From the NCBI GenBank assembly GCA_052035915.1, contig JBPOHE010000103.1, positions 1 to 45,208 on the forward strand: a stretch of 45,208 bases of DNA, written 5' to 3'. Of this stretch, positions 1 through 8,277 are shown piece after piece (position 1 is the stretch's first letter; each line of letters opens with the position of its first letter). A program made the translations under genes and the position numbers. This DNA comes from JBPOHE01 sp052035915 (GTDB taxonomy: Bacteria > Pseudomonadota > Gammaproteobacteria > Chromatiales > Chromatiaceae). Under the pieces are notes generated by a model. That model searched no databases and was not told the origin of the DNA. It worked only from the letters and a program-made list of their open reading frames with translations.

Positions 1-105
1 CCATCTATGGTGATCATCGGCGCCATGATGCGAAAGCTCATCCATGTCGCTTTTGGTGTGCTCAAATCGGGACAACCCTTCAACCCAGCGCTTCATGGAG
101 CTTGA
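1..105 (+). CDS. IS110-family transposase, C-terminal end (5' part outside window)
   Basis: The frame is open from base 1 and stops with TGA at 103-105, giving 34 residues. It contains the segment GAMMRKLIHVAFGVLKSG followed by QPFNPALHG. This matches the conserved C-terminus of IS110-family transposases (a hydrophobic MRKL...AFGVLKSGKPF block just before the stop). IS110 enzymes are DEDD/RuvC-like recombinases with a conserved serine near the C-terminus, used with a bridging RNA made from the element's non-coding end. Only the tail is visible, so intactness cannot be judged. IS110 elements lack terminal inverted repeats, so the right end of the element cannot be placed by eye. It probably lies between 106 and about 200. 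Confidence 0.8.
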   Translation, partial: PSMVIIGAMMRKLIHVAFGVLKSGQPFNPALHGA

Positions 106-194
106 TTCGGATAACAGTATCTACGAACTGATCCGGTCCGCCCAGCGGATCCTGGGGATGCTGGTCGCGGGCTTCCACCCGCTTCCGCCGGGAA

Positions 195-284
195 TCAGGA
201 TTTCCCTCGCCAGCCCCAGAACCACCAGGCGATGAAAAGGATCAGTGCCAGACCACCGAGATTGATCAGCCAATCCAGGATCAT
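195..284 (-). CDS. 29-aa single-pass membrane protein downstream of copA, possibly a truncated gene
   Basis: An ATG at 284-282 overlaps the copA stop codon (ATGA) and opens a 29-codon frame ending at 195. The peptide begins MILDWLINLGG, continues as one hydrophobic helix ending WWFWGW, and stops after RGKS. The 4-base overlap suggests translational coupling to copA. Genes following copA in related bacteria often encode a membrane-anchored cupredoxin-like protein whose N-terminal helix also ends in a tryptophan-rich WWFW-like stretch (recalled family knowledge). No cupredoxin domain follows here. This may therefore be the surviving 5' end of such a gene, cut by the neighbouring IS110 element, or a genuine small protein. 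The truncation is an inference. Confidence 0.5.
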   Translation of the reverse strand: MILDWLINLGGLALILFIAWWFWGWRGKS

Positions 285-2527
285 GATTCAGGCTCGAAGC
301 GGCGCAGTCGGTTGGCGTTGCTGACCACGGTGACCGAAGACAGGGCCATGGCCGCGCCGCCGATCATGGGGTTGAGCAGGAGACCGGTGAAGGGATAGAG
401 CAGGCCGGCGGCGATGGGCAGGGCCAGGGAGTTGTAGACGAAGGCGCCGAACAGGTTCTGTTTGATGTTGCGCACCGTGGCCCGGGAGATGGCGATGGCA
501 TAGAACACCCCGCTCAGATGCCCGCCCATGAGGGCGACATCCGCCGACTCGATGGCGATATCGGTCCCGGTGCCGATGGCGAAGCCGAGATCCGCCTGGG
601 CCAGGGCCGGGGCGTCATTGATACCATCCCCCACCATGGCGACCACCGCGCCGGACGCCTGGAGTGTCTGCACCCGCTGGGCCTTTTCCTCGGGCAATAC
701 CTCGGCGATCACCTCTTCGATGCCGAGTTCCCGGGCGACCGCCTCGGCGGTGACCCGATGATCGCCGGTGATCATAACCAAGCGCAAACCTGCGGCTTTC
801 AAGCGGCGCAGGGCTTCGATACTGTCCGCTTTGATCGGGTCCGCCAGGGCCAGCACCCCGGCCACCTGGCCGTCCACGGCCAGATAGATGGGGGTTTGCC
901 CCTTGGCGGCCATGGCGGCTTCAGTCTCCTGCCAGGCCGAGGGATCGACTCCGCTTTCCCGCAGCAACCTGGCGCTACCGATCAGCCCGGCGCGACCATC
1001 GGCCAGTCGGGCGCCCGCCCCGCGTCCGGCCTGGGCCTGAAAATTCTTCACCCGCCTGGGTTTCAGGCCCTGCTCCCGGGCCTGTTCCAGGATCGCCTGG
1101 GCCAGGGGGTGTTCGGAACCCGCCTCCTGATCCGCCGCCAACTGCAAGACTTCCTCTTTGTCCCAGCCCGGCGCGGGGATCAGGTCGACCAGGGCCGGGC
1201 GCCCCCGGGTGAGGGTGCCGGTCTTGTCCAGCACCAGGGTGTCGATCTGACCGGCCCGTTGCAGCGCCTCGCCGTTGCGGATGAGGATGCCCTGCTCCGC
1301 CGCCTTGCCGACGCCGGCCATGATGGAAATAGGGGTGGCCAGACCCAGGGCGCAGGGACAGGCGATGATGAGCAGGCTCATGGCGGCGACCAGCATGTAG
1401 CCGGCCCTGGGTTCGGGGCCAAAGTTGTACCAAGCGAGCAGGGTGATCACCGCCAGGATGAGCACCGTGGGCACGAAGACCCCGGCGACCTGGTCCGCCA
1501 GCCGACCCAGGGGCGGCTTGGCCCCCTGGGCCCGGCGCACCAGTTCGACGATGCGGGCCAGCACCGTATCGGCGCCGATCCGGGTCGCCCGCATAAGAAA
1601 ACTGCCGCTCCGGTTGATGGTGCCGCCGACCACCTGGTCACCAATCCCCCGCTCCACCGGCAGGGGTTCACCGGTGAGCATGGATTGATCCAGGCTGGAG
1701 TGGCCGTCGATGAGCACACCGTCCACCGGCACCCGTTCCCCCGGTCGGACCCGGATGGTCTCATCCAAACCGACCTCGCCGATGGGGATATCCAGCTCCC
1801 GCCCCTCGCGGATCACCCTGGCCGTGCGCGGTTGCAGACCCAGCAGGCGCTTGATGGCCGCCGAGGTCTTGCCGCGGGCCCGGGTCTCCAGGGCGGAACC
1901 CAGGTTGATGAAGGCGATGATAGTGGCCGAGGCCTCGAAATAGGCATGACGGGCCAGGCTGGGCACGGCTTCGGGGAACAGGGTCACCAGCATGGAATAG
2001 AGCCAGGCCGCCCCGGTGCCCAGGGCGACCAGGGTATCCATGTTGGCCTGGTGATGGCGAAACGCCTTCCAGGCGCCGGTGAAGAAATGTCCCCCGGCCA
2101 GCACCAGCACGCCGAGGGTCAGGATCCCCGCCCCGAACCAGAACAGCCGTCCGCCCGGCTGGTGCATCTCCGGCAAGAGATGGAAAAGATCGAGCAGCAT
2201 CAGGGGGACGGCGAGCGCCGCCGCCACCCAGAAGCGTCGCAGCAGGCGTCGAAACTGGACATCCTCGGCCTGGCTCAGGGAGGCTTCGTCTTCCAGGCCG
2301 CGCATCTCGGCGGCCTCGTAACCCGCCGCCCGCACCGCGGCGATCAGGGCTTCCGGCGACATCGCACCCCGCACCCGGGCGGTGCGTTCGACCAGATTGA
2401 CGCCGGCCTCTTCCACTCCAGGTACGGCGCGCAGGGCCAGTTCCACGGCCCCGACACAACCGGCGCATTTCAAACCGCCGATGGAGAGGCGGACCTCCCG
2501 CCCGCCCACAGCGGCTTCCGTGTCCAT
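281..2527 (-). CDS. copA: Copper-exporting P1B-type ATPase
   Basis: This 748-aa heavy-metal P-type ATPase pumps Cu(I) out of the cytoplasm at the expense of ATP. One N-terminal heavy-metal-associated domain carries GLKCAGC (about residues 17-23). The membrane region has the CPC metal site in IIACPCALGLATP. The phosphorylation motif DKTGTLTRG, the HP motif (SEHPLAQA) and the hinge GDGINDAPALAQAD are all present. The CPC motif and GMxCxxC-type metal-binding domain point to Cu(I) rather than Zn/Cd. The start is ATG at 2527, eight bases after the copZ stop. A longer open frame reaches 2758, but its extra residues are an out-of-frame reading of copZ. It is the second gene of a leftward copZ-copA operon and overlaps the tiny ORF downstream. 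Confidence 0.95.
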   Translation of the reverse strand: MDTEAAVGGREVRLSIGGLKCAGCVGAVELALRAVPGVEEAGVNLVERTARVRGAMSPEALIAAVRAAGYEAAEMRGLEDEASLSQAEDVQFRRLLRRFWVAAALAVPLMLLDLFHLLPEMHQPGGRLFWFGAGILTLGVLVLAGGHFFTGAWKAFRHHQANMDTLVALGTGAAWLYSMLVTLFPEAVPSLARHAYFEASATIIAFINLGSALETRARGKTSAAIKRLLGLQPRTARVIREGRELDIPIGEVGLDETIRVRPGERVPVDGVLIDGHSSLDQSMLTGEPLPVERGIGDQVVGGTINRSGSFLMRATRIGADTVLARIVELVRRAQGAKPPLGRLADQVAGVFVPTVLILAVITLLAWYNFGPEPRAGYMLVAAMSLLIIACPCALGLATPISIMAGVGKAAEQGILIRNGEALQRAGQIDTLVLDKTGTLTRGRPALVDLIPAPGWDKEEVLQLAADQEAGSEHPLAQAILEQAREQGLKPRRVKNFQAQAGRGAGARLADGRAGLIGSARLLRESGVDPSAWQETEAAMAAKGQTPIYLAVDGQVAGVLALADPIKADSIEALRRLKAAGLRLVMITGDHRVTAEAVARELGIEEVIAEVLPEEKAQRVQTLQASGAVVAMVGDGINDAPALAQADLGFAIGTGTDIAIESADVALMGGHLSGVFYAIAISRATVRNIKQNLFGAFVYNSLALPIAAGLLYPFTGLLLNPMIGGAAMALSSVTVVSNANRLRRFEPES

Positions 2528-2535
2528 GGTCCGGC

Positions 2536-2745
2536 TCAATCCGCCAACTGGGCGGGATAGCCGGCGGCCGCCAGGGCCTTGACCACGCCTTGGGGATCGA
2601 TGTCGCCCTCGACCTGGGCGCTGGCGCTGACCAGATCCACCGCCGCCGAGGTCACCCCGGGCAGTTTGGCGATGGTGCTCTGCACCGTGGCGACACAACC
2701 GCCGCACTTCATCCCCTGGACATTGAATTTGACCGTCTGGCTCAT
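2536..2745 (-). CDS. copZ: Copper chaperone, heavy-metal-associated domain protein
   Basis: This 69-aa protein consists of a single HMA domain with the copper-binding motif GMKCGGC near residues 11-17, the usual size for CopZ. It binds Cu(I) in the cytoplasm and hands it to the HMA domain of the adjacent CopA. The start ATG is preceded by GAGGTG, and an AT-rich TATATAG block about 20 bases further upstream may be a -10 element. I saw no convincing CueR-type dyad upstream, so the regulator is unknown. It is the first gene of the copZ-copA unit. Confidence 0.93.
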   Translation of the reverse strand: MSQTVKFNVQGMKCGGCVATVQSTIAKLPGVTSAAVDLVSASAQVEGDIDPQGVVKALAAAGYPAQLAD

Positions 2746-2830
2746 GCTTACACCTCACTTCATGCTATATAAAAAATCATGCCTGCCTTCCCGGCCATCT
2801 TGTCGGGAACGTCTCCGGCCCGCTAGCTTA

Positions 2831-2850
2831 AGGCGATTGCCGGAAAAAGA
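2831..2850 (+). repeat. 20-bp repeat, copy 1 (AGGCGATTGCCGGAAAAAGA)
   Basis: This 20-base string also occurs exactly at 43679-43698. Similarity extends upstream as TAGCTT a few bases before both copies. This copy lies in the divergent gap between copZ and the TtcA-like gene. It lacks the right-hand AATCGCCT arm that makes the second copy a hairpin. The rest of the 2746-3040 gap holds the copZ promoter region and nothing else I recognise. Confidence 0.7.
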
Positions 2851-3040
2851 CATACCTGAATGCGACGGCGGTTCGTTCGCCTTCCAGGCGCGCCAGCCGG
2901 CGCAGAGCGAGCTCTGTAACGGCTGGCGTAACACCGAAGGCGGACGAACAGACCAGCAGGCGGGTATATCTTTTGACAGAAATCGCCCGAGGAAATGCCA
3001 TCCATTCCCCAAGACTTCAACCGCCGGGAGGACCCATGCC

Positions 3041-3817
3041 ATGAATCCAGCCGATGCGGAACGCCTCGCCTACTGGTTGTTCAAGCCGATCAACCGGGCC
3101 ATGCGTGAGTTCTCCATGCTGGCGAACGGCGATCGCATCGCCGTCGCGGTCTCCGGCGGCAAGGACAGCCTCTCCCTGCTGCGTCTGCTCGATTGGCGCC
3201 GTCGCTCTTGCCGGGAAGACTATGAACTGGTCGCCATCCATGTCACCGCCGACGCCCGGGGGCCGGAAACCCCGCTCCATCCCCCGCTGGAACGCTGGCT
3301 GCGGGAACAGGGATACGATTACAGCCTGGTCCCCATCACCCCGGCCGCGGATGAACGCCTGCCGATGGATTGCCAGCGTTGCACCTGGCATCGCCGCCAG
3401 GCCCTGTTCGAGGAGGCCGAGCGCCTGGGATGCGGCGTCCTCGCCTATGGTCACCACGCCGACGACCTGGCCCAGACCACCCTCATGAACCTGGTCTACC
3501 ACGGTCGGGTGGAAACCATGGCCCCGGTGCGCACCTATTTCGATGACCGGTTCCTCCTCATACGGCCGCTCTGCTATGTCGACGAGAAAGACCTGCGACG
3601 CTTCGCCGCCGCCTGTGATTTTCCCCCTCCCCCGCCGCTCTGTCCGCGCACTGCGGAGAGTCGACGCGAGTTGGGCCGCTCCCTGCTCGCCATGGCCCAA
3701 GGCGCCCACCGCCTGGCGCGGGTCAACCTGGTGCGGGCGGGGCTCCGGGGTATAGGGCTGGGGGCGGACGCCGCCACACCAGCCAGCCCTGGTGCAACCA
3801 GCGGGGCCGGAGACTGA
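3041..3817 (+). CDS. TtcA/TilS-family tRNA sulfurtransferase-like ATPase
   Basis: This 258-aa PP-loop ATPase has the P-loop SGGKDS at about residues 35-40. A CQRC pair around residue 110 and the downstream GHHADDLAQT motif resemble TtcA, which thiolates C32 of tRNAs using an Fe-S cluster held by three cysteines. A further cysteine in PPLCPR could be the third ligand. It is shorter than E. coli TtcA (about 310 aa) and diverges at the C-terminus, so it may be a paralogous subgroup rather than TtcA itself. Start ATG 3041 is preceded by GGGAGG. The open frame reaches back to 2579, but that extension has no family match. Its 3' end overlaps the convergent methyltransferase-like gene by 95 bases. 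Confidence 0.75.
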   Translation: MNPADAERLAYWLFKPINRAMREFSMLANGDRIAVAVSGGKDSLSLLRLLDWRRRSCREDYELVAIHVTADARGPETPLHPPLERWLREQGYDYSLVPITPAADERLPMDCQRCTWHRRQALFEEAERLGCGVLAYGHHADDLAQTTLMNLVYHGRVETMAPVRTYFDDRFLLIRPLCYVDEKDLRRFAAACDFPPPPPLCPRTAESRRELGRSLLAMAQGAHRLARVNLVRAGLRGIGLGADAATPASPGATSGAGD

Positions 3818-4652
3818 CGTCATGGCCCATGGCATGAAGCCGCTGGGCCGCGGCGACGAACCATTGGCGGTTTCCCCACTGACCCAGGGCGCGGGTCTCT
3901 TCCCAGGCCCGTCTCCAGTCAGTGATAAAGTCATGGATGGGTTCCCCCGTCCGCATGCGGTGGATGAGATTTTTCGGCAGCACCGCCTGTAACGCCTCGG
4001 GTGCCCAGTCCAGGCGGAGACGCTGGGCCAAGACCAGGGCCTCCAACACCAAGGGGGCGGAATCGCCGCCTTGTCGCGGTTTGCGCAGCAGATTGGCGGT
4101 CCAGAGTCGACCATAGGGGTCCGAGGTCCCTTCCACCAGTAGTCCTCCAGGCACCAGGGCGCGACCGAGTCCGGCCCAGGCCGTCGGCACGGCGGCTTCT
4201 TCGTACTGACGCAGGACATTGAAGGCGCGGATCAGGCGTACCCCTTCCGGCTCGCCGGAGTCCGGCCAGGTCTGGAGGGGAAGATTGAAGCCGCCGAGGC
4301 GAAATTGCGTCATCGGGGTGGCAAAAGGTTGGGCCCGGGCTACCCGTTCCGGGTCGATCTCCACCCCCAGCACCGGCAGTTCCGGGTTGAGACGACGCAG
4401 ACGGGAGGCACTCTCCAGGGTCGTCACCGGGTCCTCGCCATAGCCCAGGTCGACGAACAAAGCGCGCCGAAACCGAGCCTCATCGCGGGCGATCAAGAGC
4501 GGGTCGTAGAACAAGAGAAAGTTGTCCACTCCGCGGAGCCGGTTTTCCCGCGTTTTTCCCCGGGTCTTTTCGCCCAGTGGGCGGCGACTGCAACTCGCCC
4601 AGCCCTGGTTCCCGGTTTCCAGGCGGGCCCGGCGGGCCTCGGTTTTACCCAT
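3723..4652 (-). CDS. Class I SAM-dependent methyltransferase-like protein
   Basis: The frame gives 309 aa from ATG 4652, and a TTG at 4742 would add 30 residues. The segment VDLGYGEDPVTTLE resembles motif I of Rossmann-type methyltransferases. GVEIDPERVARAQ fits the acidic end of strand beta-2, and VPGGLLVEGT fits the strand carrying motif IV/V. The substrate is unknown. The C-terminus is rich in Trp, Arg and Pro. It converges on the TtcA-like gene with a 95-bp overlap, so one of the two C-termini may be extended by chance. A copy of the 123-bp repeat lies just upstream. Confidence 0.6.
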   Translation of the reverse strand: MGKTEARRARLETGNQGWASCSRRPLGEKTRGKTRENRLRGVDNFLLFYDPLLIARDEARFRRALFVDLGYGEDPVTTLESASRLRRLNPELPVLGVEIDPERVARAQPFATPMTQFRLGGFNLPLQTWPDSGEPEGVRLIRAFNVLRQYEEAAVPTAWAGLGRALVPGGLLVEGTSDPYGRLWTANLLRKPRQGGDSAPLVLEALVLAQRLRLDWAPEALQAVLPKNLIHRMRTGEPIHDFITDWRRAWEETRALGQWGNRQWFVAAAQRLHAMGHDVSLRPRWLHQGWLVWRRPPPALYPGAPPAPG

Positions 4653-5004
4653 GGAACCGGGATACCCTTCCCGAATGAATGTCAGGCGTCCAAAGGCTCG
4701 GGCGGATTCCGGCGCCAACCACGAATCCGCCACTGCAAGCAAGATTCGGCAATAAATTGGTATGAACGCTCGGTGGCTCCGGGCATCGACCCAAAACAGC
4801 CTTTTTTTGTTCTCTTTTAAAGAACAATACGCCCATACAAGAGAGATTGTTGCTTATCGGAGAACATAGAATCGCACAAAAGGGCCTTGGCCCGGAAGCG
4901 CCGACAGGTGATCGAGCCAACCAGAGGCCAACAAGACTATGTCAACAGAACCCAGCTTCTCATTCGAGCTGCTGTGTCATGGGTGGGAGTCATGCCAAGA
5001 CAGG
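4653..5004. other. Intergenic gap holding repeat copy A
   Basis: No gene was recognised here. The gap lies between the methyltransferase-like gene and the 3' end of the octaheme cytochrome gene, both leftward. It contains repeat copy A (4777-4898). Short open frames crossing the repeat translate it and have no independent support. Confidence 0.6.
4777..4898 (-). repeat. 123-bp palindromic repeat family, copy A
   Basis: The ends are CTCCGGGCAT on the left and GGCCCGGAAG on the right. The left hairpin is 4809-4825 (GTTCT...AGAAC around a T/A loop) followed by AAT. The second hairpin at 4849-4865 is decayed (GTTGCTTATCGGAGAAC). By comparison with the other copies this one reads on the minus strand. 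The hairpin centres are 40 bp apart, as in the rest of the family. Confidence 0.85.
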
Positions 5005-7248
5005 TCACTTCGTGGGTGTGACGGACATCGTCTTCAGATACGAATTCAACTGTTGAAGCCCCCGATCGTATGGCGCATGCGCCAGTCCCGCTTCGGTAAT
5101 ACTCAAGGCTTCGCCGGTTCGGCCGACCTCAATCAGCGCTATGGCGTACACATAGGTGTAGCGAGCGGTACGGGGATCGAGATCGGCGGCACGTTTCAGC
5201 GCAGCCAGCGCCGCGGGCATGTTCTTGTGACGGACTTCGAGCAGGCCGAGCGCGTGATGCAGTCCGGCGGCGTTCGGCAATCGCTCGATGCCATCGCGCA
5301 AAAGCTTTTCGCCCTCGCTGTCTCGTCCGGTCGCACGCAGTAAATCCGCCAGATTGGCGTAGGCGGGTTCCCAACGAGCTTCGAGTTCCAACACGGTACG
5401 ATAGTCACGCTCCGCCTGTTCGATGCTCCCCGTCTCCATGTCCAGGTTGCCTAGATTGAGCCAGGACTCGGGGCGATCGGCGTTGCTACCCTGTGCCGCT
5501 CGATATTCGTCCACTGCCCGATCCCGCTCGGAGCGTTGCGTTGGATTCAATAATTGCGGCGGAATTCCCGCAAGGGCACGACCCGCCTCAATCCGCACAC
5601 CTCGGATCGGATCGGCCAGCAAGGGTTCGATCACCGCAAGACGTCCTTCGGGCTTAAGAGTCATGACCGCGGTTATCACCGCTTCACGCACCTGCGGGTC
5701 CGCATCCCGCACGGCCTGCTTGAGTATCGGGACATAGTCCGGGGCGAGATAGCCCGCAAGGTGGGCAACGGCTGTCGCGCGCACGATAGCGGGGGTATTG
5801 GAGTCACGCGCCAGGCGCGCCAGCATGTCGCCGGCACCCGGCAATTGGTTGCGCGCGGCGTGAAGCGTTTCGGCGTAGTGAGGGCGCTCTCGTTTCCCGT
5901 ACCAGTCGAAGAATGCCTTTTCAGCCCAACGCGCATCGCGGTCCGTATGGCAGTCGTTGCAGGTGTTCGGCGTACCGAGCTGCACGGAAAGGTCCGGCCG
6001 CGGCACGCGAAAGCTGTGATCGCGGCGGGGATCCACGACCATGTAGCTGCGCTGTAGCATGTGGCAGGACACACAGGCGGCACCAGTCGAGCCTTGTTGA
6101 TGATGGTGATGCGCGGGGCTATCAAATTTATCCGGCGCGTGGCATTGCCAACATAAAGCATTGCCTTCGGTGCGCTGCTTGAGCCTGTGTGGATCGTGGC
6201 AATCGCTACAGGTTACCCCGGCCTGGTACATCTTGCTCTGGCGGAAGGAGCCGTACTCATAGACTTCCTCGCGTATCTGGCCATCCGCGTGATACAGGGC
6301 TTCATCGAGCCATGCGACCCGGTGCGTGTCCGCGATCGGACGGCCAGGCCGGTGCCCTTCGTGCAGGACACCACGGCGCGCATGGCAGAAGGCACAGGTC
6401 TCGACCTCATCGTGACGGGCCGCCGGCCCTGCTCGTTGGACGGTGCCGGTTGTCTCATTTATCTTCCAGCCAGCGGTCTTGCGATCGCTGAAACGCACAC
6501 TCAGCCCCATGGAGCCAGTCCTGTCCTTGGCGCCCTCGCGTGCCCAGGCTTCGTGCATTGAACCTGGGCCATGACAGGATTCGCAGCCTACATTGATTTC
6601 GGAAAAGGTCGTGGCGTATGTTCGTTTGTCGGCATCGTAATTCTTGTGCAGGTTTGTCGAGTGACACTCCGCGCATTGGTAGTTCCATACCTGATCAATA
6701 CCCGTCCAGTGCACGGCGTCACCAGGTTTGAGCGCCTCATTTGGATACAGATGAAACCAGCGCTGCCCGCCTTGATGTTTTGGACGTGTATCCCAGGCGA
6801 TTCCCAGCATTTGAAATCGGCCACCGGGAAACTCGACCAGGTACTGCTGGAGTGGCGTGATGCCGAAGGTGTACTTGATCTCATAGTCACGTAGCCTTCC
6901 ATCCGGCCCCTCGGTATTGACGAAAAATTTCGCCTCGCGCTGGAAGAAACTCGAGGTTACGCCCAGGTGGGTGAAGCGCGCTTGGTTGAAATCGCCCAGC
7001 ACCGTCCGCTGATTCGCTTCCTGCATAGCCAGATCGTGGTGGGAACCCTTCCACGCGGCGTATTCCCCTTCGTGGCAGAGCGCGCAGCTTTGACTGCCCG
7101 TGTACGAGGCGACTGAAGCACCGCTATTCAGGGTCTTGACAGGCGCGGAATCTAACGGAGCCGCCTCCTCCTGCCTGCTGGATGCGCCCAGTAGCCCTAC
7201 TGTAGAAAGCAGAATGAGCGTTAGTCGTCGCAATGCAGAGAGATACAA
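5005..7248 (-). CDS. Exported octaheme cytochrome c with HEAT-like and TPR repeats
   Basis: This 747-aa protein has an N-terminal hydrophobic signal (LRRLTLILLSTVGLLG) and eight CxxCH haem motifs: CALCH, CAECH, CESCH, CAFCH, CSDCH, CWQCH, CVSCH and CNDCH, all in residues of about 55-430. After them come HEAT-like helical repeats (about 470-565) and tetratricopeptide-like repeats (about 590-740). The fold resembles multihaem cytochromes that carry electrons in the periplasm, with the repeats probably docking a partner. The electron donor and acceptor are unknown. The predicted start is a TTG at 7248 without a clear ribosome site; another TTG follows at codon 6. It is last in a leftward set with the barrel, HAD and sulfatase genes. 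Confidence 0.85.
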   Translation of the reverse strand: MYLSALRRLTLILLSTVGLLGASSRQEEAAPLDSAPVKTLNSGASVASYTGSQSCALCHEGEYAAWKGSHHDLAMQEANQRTVLGDFNQARFTHLGVTSSFFQREAKFFVNTEGPDGRLRDYEIKYTFGITPLQQYLVEFPGGRFQMLGIAWDTRPKHQGGQRWFHLYPNEALKPGDAVHWTGIDQVWNYQCAECHSTNLHKNYDADKRTYATTFSEINVGCESCHGPGSMHEAWAREGAKDRTGSMGLSVRFSDRKTAGWKINETTGTVQRAGPAARHDEVETCAFCHARRGVLHEGHRPGRPIADTHRVAWLDEALYHADGQIREEVYEYGSFRQSKMYQAGVTCSDCHDPHRLKQRTEGNALCWQCHAPDKFDSPAHHHHQQGSTGAACVSCHMLQRSYMVVDPRRDHSFRVPRPDLSVQLGTPNTCNDCHTDRDARWAEKAFFDWYGKRERPHYAETLHAARNQLPGAGDMLARLARDSNTPAIVRATAVAHLAGYLAPDYVPILKQAVRDADPQVREAVITAVMTLKPEGRLAVIEPLLADPIRGVRIEAGRALAGIPPQLLNPTQRSERDRAVDEYRAAQGSNADRPESWLNLGNLDMETGSIEQAERDYRTVLELEARWEPAYANLADLLRATGRDSEGEKLLRDGIERLPNAAGLHHALGLLEVRHKNMPAALAALKRAADLDPRTARYTYVYAIALIEVGRTGEALSITEAGLAHAPYDRGLQQLNSYLKTMSVTPTK

Positions 7249-7394
7249 ATCGAATCGTCCTTCAGAGATCGAATCGTTCTGGTCCGGGCAGCCGACCAGG
7301 AGTTACGGACCGACTACCAGGCATAACCGACAACCGATTCCCAGTCCGCTCTGCGTGATATCCCATTTGAAATGGCTATCCCTGGGGCCTTTTC

Positions 7395-8198
7395 TTAGTT
7401 CAGAAACTGAAGATTCAGTCCGAAGAAGATCTGCCAGTCGGGTTGCCCCGCTCCCCGATCCGCGATGGAAAACTGCGGCTCAATGAAGAGGTTGTACATC
7501 GTCTTGTCATGCTTGATGACATGGCCCAAACCAACCCCCAAGGGGACGCTGTAGTCGTCGTTGTCAAGGTTGTAGGCCCAGATGGGCGCGGCCCGCAAAT
7601 AGGTGCCGCCGCCGAGTTGATAGAACGCAAAGGGCTGAAAGGCGGCAACATTGACGGTTTCCCGGTCGTCGTTGCCGGCGAAACTATGCTGCCAGGAAAG
7701 TAGATACCCGTACTGGAATCTTCGCGACCGGCCGTCGAACAAAACATTCACCAGTCCGGCGGACCATTTTTCGCTGCCGACCTCGTCCTTGCTCGCCGTC
7801 GGCGCGGTCAGCTGCGGGCCGATGCCAAAGCTGACCCCGGGATTGCCGGTGTCGATCTGGTAGGCGGTGAAGATATTCAGATCGCCGATTCCGGTCTCCT
7901 TGCTTCCATCCGGCGGTAGCGGATAGGTGTTGACCGGCAACGAGGCCCGCAACAGCCAGTTCGTATCGGCGACGGAGAAAGGCTTGGCGTAACGAAACCA
8001 GAACTGGTTGGCCGATTTATCCGCGCCAGTCACATCGCCGATGTAGTAGTTCTGCATGTTGAATGCCGTCATATTGGCCAAGGGATTATTGGCCTGTGAC
8101 GTATGGTCGGCACCTTCCTGCGGGGTTGCGGCAACAGCCCAGCTCATCATGGTGAAGCCGAGGACAGCGGTGAGAAGATTGGTGGTGTGTTGTTTCAT
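7395..8198 (-). CDS. Outer-membrane beta-barrel protein of unknown substrate
   Basis: This 267-aa protein has a signal peptide ending near AVAATP. The remainder alternates short aromatic and aliphatic strands with glycine turns and ends in ...FGLNLQFLN, as barrel proteins do. The pattern is typical of small transporter-like or porin-like barrels, some of which are annotated as phenol-degradation MetA-pathway proteins. I cannot assign a substrate. It lies 79 bp downstream of the HAD gene and 146 bp upstream of the cytochrome, on the same strand. It may supply outer-membrane passage or an anchor for that group. Confidence 0.65.
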   Translation of the reverse strand: MKQHTTNLLTAVLGFTMMSWAVAATPQEGADHTSQANNPLANMTAFNMQNYYIGDVTGADKSANQFWFRYAKPFSVADTNWLLRASLPVNTYPLPPDGSKETGIGDLNIFTAYQIDTGNPGVSFGIGPQLTAPTASKDEVGSEKWSAGLVNVLFDGRSRRFQYGYLLSWQHSFAGNDDRETVNVAAFQPFAFYQLGGGTYLRAAPIWAYNLDNDDYSVPLGVGLGHVIKHDKTMYNLFIEPQFSIADRGAGQPDWQIFFGLNLQFLN

Positions 8199-8277
8199 CG
8201 GTCCAACTGCTTGGGAGGAGTGCTGAGATTAGCGGCGGCCTCGGGCTGACCGCCGGGTCCTTGGCCGAGCTAAACGG

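Noticed and set aside
518..2560. 680-codon open frame on the plus strand opposite copA
   Set aside because: It lies antisense to the well-supported copA gene and has the skewed composition of a GC-rich shadow frame, with no recognisable domain.
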